DNA of 64,000 nucleotides, taken from positions 3,782,001-3,846,000 of the forward strand of contig CM065653.1 of NCBI GenBank assembly GCA_033220425.1. The letters run 5' to 3'. How positions within the stretch are numbered: the stretch's first letter is position 1; every line of letters starts with the position of its first letter. Below are positions 55,736 through 64,000 of this stretch, piece after piece. The stretch comes from Lepraria neglecta (Eukaryota; Ascomycota; Lecanoromycetes; Lecanorales; Stereocaulaceae). The notes under the pieces were generated by a model that was not told where the DNA came from, did not search any database, and saw only the letters and a list, made by a program, of their open reading frames with translations. Both the position numbers and the translations under genes were made by a program.

Positions 55736-57658
55736 TCAAACCCGCTTCCTAAATACCACCTTCGTGCTTGCATACGGCAACGTAAACGACTCAGACATCC
55801 ACGTCTTCCTCGCATCCGGATCTTCCAGTCGAACATCATAATTCGTAATCACATGCACAATCGCCATCTTGATGATACCAGCCGCTTGAAATCTCCCGGC
55901 ACTAACATAGTAGTTAGCATTCTCCCTTATACGTATATGAGCGACCTACCACGCCTTAGGACCGTACCCCAAAGTAGAAAGGTCTCATTAACATCAGTAA
56001 TCTTTCCCGGTTTTGACCCATTCAACATGAACCGTGTGCCGTCGAAGGAGTTGGCGTTGCTATAGTTTGCTTCATCATGCATGATGTCGTACATTGGAAC
56101 GGCTGCTATTGAGCCGAGTGGCATTTGAGGGCCATCTCCAGAGAAGGAGAAGGGTTGGAGTGCTTTTCTTCGGATTGCCATTGTGGAAGTTCAGCATCGT
56201 CTAGTCATTAAGGCGAGATGGCTGGACATGGGAACAAGGCCTTTATCAAGAGGTTCATATCGCATGACTTCCTTGATGAAGCTATCAAGAAGCTGTAGAT
56301 CATTTATGATTTTGTAATCCATATCCCGGAGCGTCCTTCCATTGAGCTCTTCGCGCAAGTTCTGCAGGTATTCCGGCCGAGAACAGAGGTTTAAGATGCA
56401 CATGTGGAGATACTGTCGGATCAGCTAAGCCTTGCACGCAGAATCTGAATACTCACCGACCACGGCTGATGAGAAGCAGCGAAGAACATGCCCATGACCA
56501 TTTCGAGCAGTATCTCTGGAGTCCAGTAGTCACCCTCCTTGCCATTTGTCTCCTCGAGCACCGTCTGGAGCAATGTATGACTTTTGACTGGCTCCGGTTC
56601 ATCATACAATCCTCCCGCGTGGCCAACGATAGGACGAAGACGTTGCGTGAGAATGCGCATGGCATGGCCATTTCGTGTGGCGATGGCAGTCAAAGTCTTA
56701 TGCAGGAAGGCAGGCATGAGCCTGTTCATCTTCAGAGACGTCACGATATCGTGACTGTGGTCCAGTAAGGCACTCGCAAATTCTGGCTCACTGGCTATTG
56801 TCTGTCAGCAGTGATAGCCCCGGGGTCCTGGACCATAGCTCACAGAGTTGTTCGCCAAAGAAGAGCAACGCCATCAGGCCAGAAGTAACCTTTCTGATCA
56901 TCGGAGCAAGGGCCACTACCGACTCTCCTGCGGATATTAGCGGTGCACTCGACTTTGGAATGCCGGTTCACCACCTCTCATCTGGCCTGAAAAGAGCTCA
57001 GCTTCAAAAGACGACTCCAGCCGTAGCCTCAACGCGGGATCCATAACAGCAAGCTGTTCAGGAGCATTAAGCCGGAGGACCTTCCCATAGAGTCTAGTCC
57101 TCAGATTGGTCTGCTCATTGTGATCCATGTTGTTTATGTGGTACTTGAGTCCAAACATCTTGGTATTCTCAGCTTTTGTTATATCCTCAATAGGAATGTA
57201 TTCTCACATCAGCGTAGACTGCTTTGATGGACAATTCCGGTGCGGTGCTTAATTCCAGCATATGCTTCTTCCCAGTCACCATAATTGGCGAGGCCCCCGA
57301 TCCCCAGGGGATATAGTAGTAGCCAGATCGCTAAAGTTCCCAGTCAGTATTCGGCTAAAGTATTTGTGTCTCAGACGGAGCCATGAGATGCATCTTGGCT
57401 CACGAAGTCGCGCAACATCTGATAGAATTTCCTAAAATAAGAGCCAAGTTTCTCGACCCATATTTGAAGGCCGTAATAAGTACTTTGGGAGAGGTTGAAC
57501 GTTTCCTTTCGGAGATCAGTGACTCTTTAGGGCCAGGGAAGATAAAAGAGGAAAGAAACATTCTGTGGGTTGCTCACATATATTGCTGCAGAGAAAGCCG
57601 CAGAGATGACAAAACCGACAAGGAAATCCAGAATTGAGTAGGCTTTGAAGGGCTGCAT
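55736..57658 (-). pseudogene. Cytochrome P450 pseudogene 1
   Basis: From 57658 the minus strand encodes a membrane anchor (ILDFLVGFVISAAFSAAIYV) with a stop soon after. It then has P450 N-terminal sequence (GASPIMVTGKKHMLELSTAP), a probable intron, MFGLKYHINNMDHNEQT, and the oxygen-binding helix region (LLEMVMGMFFAASHQPW). A GTGAGT intron leads to NLCSRPEYLQNLREEL. The ExxR helix is damaged or replaced by IKEVMRYEPLDKG followed by noise, then RRKALQPFSFSGDG and FDGTRF. At the haem loop TDVNETFLLWG is followed by a one-base deletion; adding the shift and splicing a GTAGGT...GCTAAC...TTAG intron gives YGPKACAGRF with the haem Cys. The gene ends at 55736. The P450 clan cannot be set from sequence alone. 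Confidence 0.85.
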
Positions 57659-59125
57659 TGTGTTTGTGGAGACGATATGTGAGGAAGGCGCATTGGACGA
57701 CATGACGCACAGATTGTACTGCAGCGTTGATGGCAGACAGGGACGCTTGAGTTCAATAGCTGGAATTCGAAGGCTGGTACTACTTCATTTTGGGGGGAGG
57801 CCTGGGTTAGCCCCTCATTCGGCGACTTTTCTGTACAAATGTTTTTGAGGCGGAGTCTTATACGGCGTGTGCATAAACGTCGTAAGAGAAGAGGTAACTG
57901 GATCATCGAGCATTTACTATCGGTCCGTCTCATTCTTCCCAAGGCGGGCCAGAAGCATTCAGACTTATGCATGGCTTCAATCAATTGGATATCCACGTGG
58001 GAACCAGCGGCATATTGCGGAGCAATGGAGACAGAAATGCATATCTACGCATAGCAAACAACCTCAAATGAAACTTTATGCATGTCGAATCATTTGCCCG
58101 GGCTGAGTGTGACGCAAACCTTACGGACGAGGATCCACTCATCAGACACTGACTCCGCATACATTGTGGCTACCGATGAAGTTGATGTCTCGCTCCTGCC
58201 GAATCTGGCTGCCAGTTCTTCTTGCCAGTTGACTGACAAACCCATCTGATTGGGGAAACCTGTGTCCTCATTTTGAGCCTAAAAAGGAGGTCATCACGTC
58301 CGACAGAAATGAGGGATTAAAGAGTGCCAGATAATGAGTCGGCGAGTTACCTGCATGAAGACCTACATTGCCGCATCGTACCTGATCCAGCACACCTCGG
58401 CTTATGCATTGGGAAATTCTTCGCCTTTATGTTACATACCGCGCACACAGAAGCTCTAATCATCAAACGTCGCAGGCTACTAGTGTAGTGGTAGAGAGAT
58501 AAGGTTGCATGAACAGAAGGCGGCACAGCAGACGCTGGAACTATAGGGAGCAGAGCTTGCGAGCAGGGTTCACGTTTTCATGCTCATACGACCCATAATT
58601 CCAAACCCCTATATTGGATTATGATTGTGTATGTCATACAGCGCGACCTTTGCCGTTATCGCATTCCGATATCGGTATTGGCACGAGAACATAATTCTTG
58701 CTCAGAGTGACCTTTTGTAGCCTGTAGTCGTGCAAGGATTTGGTCTTGAGTAAACTAAGCTATGGCGCAACTTTAGTATCCTTGGCGGTGAAGGGTGCCA
58801 CATAAGAATGAGCGAACACTATGAGACACCTGATGCTGCAGAACATACCGTACAGGAATTCCGAAATACAAGTCGCTCTTTCTGCCGAGAACAAAAGAGC
58901 ACAACACCTGGAAGGCTTTACGGAAGTTGCACTGCGCGGGGAAGTGGCAGTGCTAGGCACACATGACTACCTTTACAACACTGCATTCTGTTGTGAAAGA
59001 GTAGAGGTACCTTTACAGAGCGAGCATACTATAAGAGTAACGCTGTCCACAAGTCTGCAGTTCTTAAAGGATCATTCTACAAGGTATTCACAGGCAGCAA
59101 GCAAGATAATTGCCGATTCCTTTCA
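57659..59125. other. Spacer between the two divergent P450 pseudogenes
   Basis: This is the former bidirectional upstream region of the two P450 relics. Open frames overlap on both strands and are not convincing. A D-arm-like TAGTGTAGTGGTAGAGAG at about 58480 is not followed by a T-arm. Confidence 0.4.
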
Positions 59126-60751
59126 ATGCGGGATGTTTTGATATCTTTGATCATAGTGCTCCTTTTACTCACCGCATTGCACCTCCGACAAAGTTCTAAT
59201 CTACCAAGCAACACTCCTTGGGTAGGCGGCTTCAAGAACTCCTTCAGCAAGGCCTTAGCGCCATACATAAGTCTAATGCATGGACGCGCATGGTTAGAAG
59301 AGGTCTATTATGAAGTATGTTAGTATTATTCGTATAATACCCCAAGACTGACCTTTTCACTAGTAAGACAAGAAAAACTAACTATGCATCCTCCCAGGCC
59401 TATTCGGAAACCAAGTCATAGTGTCTCCATCGCAAATATCGTGGTTGATTGAGCAGCCTGATAGTGTCTTGAGCGCAAAGAGTGCTCAATTTGACCAAAT
59501 GGAAGCTACAACGACTTTGATGTGACCGGCGTTAATGACCAATCCTATTCATGAAGGGATCATTCGGAGAGAACTCAAAGGGCAGCTTAATGAGTTGACT
59601 GCGGACATGATGGACGAAGTTGGCTGTGCGATGGACGATATTTGGGGTCTTAAAAATAACGGTTGGAAGCCCGTTAATCTGGACCAGACTCTCAAGACGA
59701 TTGTTGCTAGAGCGTCAAACCGGGTTCTGGTAGGATTGCCGCTCTGTGAATACTGCGTCTGTCTTTCCGAGTAGTTCCATCTGATATCGAGATTCCAGGC
59801 CGCAACCCTGACTTCACCAAGAACGTGATTGAGCTCATGGAAGACATTCCAAAAACCGCACTACCGATGAAACTATTCCCGAGCCCATTGAAGCACATCG
59901 TTGGTAAAATGCTTACTACCCTTCGCAACCGAGTCCACTACTCAAAATGCGTTCATCTCGAGCCACTATTCGCAGCGAGGCTCTCTGATTGTCAAGCGGA
60001 CTCAGAGATCCTATCAAACAACTACGCCACCTAGTCTGTCCAGGACGCTATGAAACGTAATGATGAAAGCGAGAAAACGCCAGACATGTTATCGAGATGG
60101 TTAATGGCGGTCAATTTCGGTGCCATCCATACCACGACGATGACAATAGCCAATTTGATTCTTGACATGGCGTCGAGTCCAGGTTGCTTAGACGATATTC
60201 AAGCAGAGTGCAAGGGGCTAGGCCAGAAGTATGGCTCCGAGTGGAACAGAGTCCGTCTTGCAGATATGGTCGTTGTGGACAGCAGTCTAAGAGAGAGTAT
60301 GCGACTATCAAGCTTCGGTAGTATTACCCTCACGCGCAATGTGATGGCTCCCCGGGGCTTGACCTTCTCGGATGGTACCCATATACCCCGTGGAGCCACC
60401 GTCTGCGTATCTGGCCATTCGTTGCATCACGAGAGCATATATCCGGATCCTTATGCTTTTCAATATATACGCTTTATGCAGTCCAGCGAAACCAAAGGAG
60501 CGGCGAGGATGAAGACTGCTGTAACAACAGAGCCAATATTTTGGGTCTGGGGTCACCGCAAGCATGCTTGTCCGGGAAGGGTTTTCGCTGTGGATATGAT
60601 CAAGATGATCATGGCCTATATCGCTGCGAATTATGAGATCAGGCCTTTTTCGGAACGACCTGAGAATATGTGGATTGTGCATACGCCAATCCCACCTCCA
60701 AGCACAGTGATGGAGGTTCGACGGCGCTCTCCGAAGCCAGTACTGGCATGA
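59126..60751 (+). pseudogene. Cytochrome P450 pseudogene 2, catalytic half well preserved
   Basis: ATG at 59126 opens a membrane anchor (ISLIIVLLLLTALHL). After a possible intron the frame reads LFGNQVIVSPSQISWLIEQP, is stopped by TGA at 59523-59525 within TTLM*PALMTNPIHEG, and continues to GLPLC. A 53-nt intron (59746-59798; GTGAAT donor, CCAG acceptor) restores LCRNPDFTKNVIEL. TAG at 60032-60034 is a second nonsense. From 60050 the frame is open: the I-helix region (WLMAVNFGAIHTTTMT), the ExxR motif in SSLRESMRL, PDPYAFQYIRF and the haem-binding loop WGHRKHACPGRVFA. Two stops make it a likely pseudogene, though an open 233-codon 3' half remains. It may descend from a secondary-metabolism P450. 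Confidence 0.87.
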
Positions 60752-61535
60752 CCAAAGCCTTTCGTAATACTTGTACTACTGCTTTCGGAATGAGATTCAA
60801 GTCATTGAAATTGATTGTTAGCTTCCACACATTTTCCCTTGAATTGGGGACCGACACCTTTGGAACGCAAACGTTACCTAGCCTGCATCCTGCATTGCAA
60901 GTTGCTATCATCTGCGTCTTCCCCTATCAATCTTCTTCCTTTGAGCCTTCGTCGGCATCAAACTACCTATCTCTAGATGCCCCATACCATCACTTTGGAG
61001 TGGGGTTTTTGCAATTGGCACATCTAGATAGGGCAGGTAAATCCACGCAGCTGTTGGGTCATCATGGCGCTGTCTTCGTGGCGTTGGGCCAATGACTGAA
61101 CGTTTGTCAATGAGGGACTCAGCAATCGGTTGATGGAATGTTCAGCGCCATTCTTTGCTTCAGCTGGGCTGCATGGGGGAACAACTCTGACGCGTGCTCG
61201 CCTAGGGCAGACGCGTCGCGCTGTCGGTCTATGCACAAGAGCAACCTGTCCAGTGCAAATGAGAGGCGCTCTTATTCAGCACACAGCCCCTTCAACCGCC
61301 ATCAGAACAAGAGGTTATCAAGTCCAAGCCTCGAAAGACTTGGGTAAGTTTTCTACTGTTGATGGGCATGGCAGAGGCTCATGACTGATCATCGTGTAGA
61401 TGACATCTGTTCCAGGCAGCCAAAGTTGTCGGCCCTCCTCACGCCCCGAGCCGAAGTGCGCGCCGACAACCAACGCTGCTTCCTTCCGACCTCCGGCCGA
61501 ATTCGTCCTACGTTAGCAGCTCCTCCTTAGTCAAG
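60752..61535. other. Spacer between P450 relic and RNase H gene
   Basis: No recognised gene. The right end is the promoter of the RNase H gene. Confidence 0.4.
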
Positions 61536-62051
61536 ATGGTCTATATTATGAAGATATACGTCGATGGCGGCTGCCGGCGCAATGGCCACAACAACGCTAT
61601 TGGCGCCGCGGCGTGTGTAATTGAGAGCAAGTGGGGCAGAGAGTCGACTTGGACACGCCGTCTGCCAACTCCAAATCCTAGGCGCAACGATCCTATCCCA
61701 ACGAGTCAGAGAGCGGAGATTACGGCCATTATACTTGCCTTGGAGAAGGCACTTGATAAATATGACCACCTTGATGGTTATCCAAGGATGGTGGTCACAA
61801 TCTACACGGACTCGAAATATGCCCATGGGTGCATGACGGATTGGGTATACAAATGGACAGGGAATGGATGGATGAATGCTACAGGTAATCCGGTTGCCAA
61901 TCAGGATATCATTCGAGAGGCAAGTGACTTGGATGACAAGGTCAAGGAGTTGGGTACGGTGGAGTACATATGGATACCGAGGAGTGGCAACCAGGCTGCT
62001 GATGAGGCAGTTAGTGATGAACTGAATGATATGGAAGATGAAGGATTGTAA
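61536..62051 (+). CDS. Ribonuclease H (RNase HI fold)
   Basis: A single exon of 171 aa starting in the context AAGATGG. The four acidic catalytic positions are visible: Asp in IYVDGGC (about residue 9), Glu in SQRAEITAI (about 60), Asp in IYTDSKYA (about 92) and Asp in NQAADEAV (about 158). The protein is essentially only the RNase H domain. It would cleave RNA in RNA/DNA hybrids. Similar small RNase H proteins are common in ascomycetes, partly as domesticated or stand-alone copies. No organelle targeting signal is obvious and no retroelement parts flank it. Confidence 0.92.
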   Translation: MVYIMKIYVDGGCRRNGHNNAIGAAACVIESKWGRESTWTRRLPTPNPRRNDPIPTSQRAEITAIILALEKALDKYDHLDGYPRMVVTIYTDSKYAHGCMTDWVYKWTGNGWMNATGNPVANQDIIREASDLDDKVKELGTVEYIWIPRSGNQAADEAVSDELNDMEDEGL

Positions 62052-62856
62052 GGAGGTAAGGTGAATAGGTGTCGTAGGAGGGCCGGTGGTCATTTGAGTG
62101 GTGCTGATTGACATTTTCATCTAGAAATTATGACGTTTGCACGCTTGAGCTACGAAGAAACATCCAGTCTGGAATTTTTCTTGAGTACTGTGGCACAGCT
62201 TTCTGCCGTGCGGTATTCTGATGGAGGGGAAGATCTTCGATAGGAGTTTTCCAATGCAACATTGAAGAATGTTTCGAATGTTTGGGGGCCGCTGCATCTT
62301 TTCGGCGGAGAATCTCGTTTTTGCTGCGCGCATGGTAAGCGAGCCAGTTAAACCCGTGGGGGAAATCACGGGGGGAACTACGGAAGTGGTATTATTGTCA
62401 GGTATCTTTAAAATCATTGAAGATGAGAGCCAATTGTTGCCACTTCTTGAAGCCCAACAATTGGATTGATGCGCAGCGCCGATCATGGGCTAGATCCATC
62501 GCAGGGTTGATATGCGCCTGAAATATAGTATCATGCTGGTGCCTGTTACCTCAAAGTGACAACTGCTGCTATATGGATTACATTCGTGTTAGTTTGATCT
62601 TTCGCAATAAATATTTTTATCGACGTCCATCGTCTTCTCAATTCTCATCCTACTCAACGCATTTCAATATGCCTTCCATTCACTTTATAATGCTTGTTAT
62701 CGTCATACGTCAGACGTGCATGGTGCCGTGTATAAGTCTACTGCATGAAAGGCCTTCGGCACGAGAAAGCCAAATAGAAGATCCCATCACACACGACTCA
62801 AATGAAGACACGTTCGTCCTCCTTCAGCATCGAAGTCATTGTCTAGTATTTAATAA
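62052..62856. other. Spacer between RNase H gene and membrane protein gene
   Basis: It may contain a 5' exon of the next gene: ATG at 62669 opens a signal-like peptide (MPSIHFIMLVIVIRQTC), but no convincing splice pair joins it to 62857. Confidence 0.35.
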
Positions 62857-63459
62857 GCGTCTCCCAGTGGTACCCCACCGCCAGGTTCCACGACAGCATC
62901 GAAGCGACAAGCTATTGCTCTGAACACAGTGCAGCCTTCTGATACGGTCCTACACTGCATAACTGCGTCATCTGCATTGACACCTCTCAATTTGGAGAAA
63001 CGTCAGAACTACGTTACCAATCAGAACCCCGAAAGTCTTACACCGTCACAGAATCCCGAGCAGCCACAGCTGTTTAATCCTGAGGGCGTGGAATCTTCGA
63101 TTCTCGGCATCACATTTGTCGGCGTGGTTCCCGTCGCCGCACTGCTCGCTTTCGTTGCTGTCAAGATGTTCAGGTGGCAGCAACGAAAACAGAAGAGAGG
63201 CCTTGCAATTGGTGGGAATGGTGTGAAGAGAATAAATTCACAGCCTTCTCTTCAGCAGCCTTATCTCCAGCCAAAAGCCGAGCTGGACGCCGAACAAGCC
63301 AGACAAGAGATCGAAGCACGCGAGCGCCGATATGAAACGGATGGGGCAGATGCGGTTTCGGAGTTGCCAGTAGCGCATGATGGACTGCTTTCCCTTGGCT
63401 TGACGCACGAGTTGAAAGGCGATGAGCATTCAACGGAGCTTGAAGTTCCTGAACCGTGA
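62857..63459 (+). CDS. Single-pass membrane protein of unknown function, 5' end unresolved
   Basis: The frame is open from 62857 (after a TAA) to TGA at 63457-63459 and has no ATG near its beginning, so a 5' exon is missing or unidentified. It contains two Kex2-like dibasic sites (SKRQ, EKRQ), a Gln/Asn/Pro-rich outer part, one membrane segment (ILGITFVGVVPVAALLAFVAV) followed by a strongly basic stop-transfer (WQQRKQKR), and an acidic, helical cytoplasmic tail (ELDAEQARQEIEARERRYE). The design resembles fungal cell-surface anchor proteins with short ectodomains. No family is recognised. Confidence 0.55.
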   Translation, partial: ASPSGTPPPGSTTASKRQAIALNTVQPSDTVLHCITASSALTPLNLEKRQNYVTNQNPESLTPSQNPEQPQLFNPEGVESSILGITFVGVVPVAALLAFVAVKMFRWQQRKQKRGLAIGGNGVKRINSQPSLQQPYLQPKAELDAEQARQEIEARERRYETDGADAVSELPVAHDGLLSLGLTHELKGDEHSTELEVPEP

Positions 63460-64000
63460 GGGAGAGGGACATTGTAATGAGCTTTAGTCAACTGGGCGTG
63501 GTGGGAAAGTGGGGATGGCTCCGAGTTCCTGTATATATACATCGCCACTGCATGGGGTACTTTTGCGACTGAGAGGCCAATGATTTGCTCGCATGGTGTT
63601 GTTTTAAATGCGCAAGCACTGCCCACCTCGATAGAGCCGTCGTCCTAGAAGTCTCATGGGAATTCTGTTAACTTCCTTAAGCCGAGATTTTTGAGCTCCC
63701 CATTCTTCAGCAAAGTGATTCCTGTTCGAGTCTTTGGTCTCATCGCATGGGTGCTGGTAGCACAATGTTCGTGTGATTGGTGCGTACCATGTCCAGTGAG
63801 CAGTTGTGAGGGCTGCTATGTAGATGCAGGTCTTGCCACCAAGGTAGTCACAACTACTGATCTAACTCAAAAAGGGTACATTTTCCGCCCCGTCGTGGGC
63901 TGACTTGCACAAGATAACCATGATACTAGGACTCCCATTCCAACAAGCGAGAAGTGGCTAGTCATGACGGACTACACGGCCACATTCTCGGACGTTATAG
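63460..64000. other. Right window edge, no supported gene
   Basis: A plus-strand frame at 63691-63903 is Cys-rich (QCSCDWCVPCPVSSCEGC) behind a hydrophobic stretch but lacks an ATG. It may be an exon of a gene reaching past the window; it cannot be called from here. Confidence 0.3.

Noticed and set aside
58471-58560. D-arm-like TAGTGTAGTGGTAGAGAG suggesting a tRNA
   Set aside because: No T-arm or matching acceptor strand downstream.
63691-63903. Cys-rich plus-strand frame at the window edge
   Set aside because: No ATG; cannot be told from a chance frame or an exon of a gene beyond the window.

Overview
The window is nuclear DNA of a filamentous ascomycete (Pezizomycotina; Dothideomycetes or Leotiomycetes would fit). 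The signs are short introns (50-92 nt) with GTRNGT donors and CTGAC/CTAAC-type branch sites, HET and NACHT/ankyrin gene remnants, a Zn2Cys6 regulator, P450 genes, a membrane-anchored GH3 glucosidase, and a Ty1/copia element whose stop codons look like repeat-induced point mutation (RIP).

Layout. 1-3.5 kb: 3' part of a copia retrotransposon with its 3' LTR. 4-23.2 kb: an accessory array built from two gene families. Three minus-strand paralogues encode C2H2-like zinc-finger proteins (ZF-A 4046-5976, ZF-B 11571-13639, ZF-C 18059-20130), each with one intron at a matching place. Four plus-strand copies of a small secreted protein family (SSP-1 7483-8005, SSP-2 9808-10254, SSP-3 17047-17496, SSP-4 22662-23161) alternate with them. 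SSP-1 and SSP-4 look intact; SSP-2 and SSP-3 are broken and share one ancestral stop codon. A small element with nested inverted repeats lies at 14279-14690. 23.8-27.9 kb: a large conserved F-box-like/UBA protein gene. 28-32.4 kb: no convincing gene. 32.5-34.1 kb: HET-domain pseudogene. 34.7-37.6 kb: intact type II membrane GH3 beta-glucosidase. 38.9-41.9 kb: decayed ankyrin and NACHT (fungal NLR) genes. 42.7-45.9 kb: SH3-domain protein. 47.1-48.1 kb: DUF7730-like protein. 49.3-49.8 kb: EutQ-like cupin. 50.9-53.6 kb: Zn2Cys6 transcription factor. 55.7-60.8 kb: two P450 pseudogenes, head to head. 61.5-62.05 kb: RNase H. 62.9-63.5 kb: single-pass membrane protein.

Housekeeping-like genes (F-box/UBA, GH3, SH3, cupin, transcription factor, RNase H) are separated by decaying incompatibility, NLR, P450 and transposon relics. 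The most interesting part is the 4-23 kb array. A recurrent pair of a secreted protein gene and a zinc-finger gene was duplicated in tandem, and the secreted family has an unrecognised, intron-interrupted C-terminus ending in GWP[A/V] in all four copies. The function of the pair is unknown; co-function is an inference from repeated linkage.
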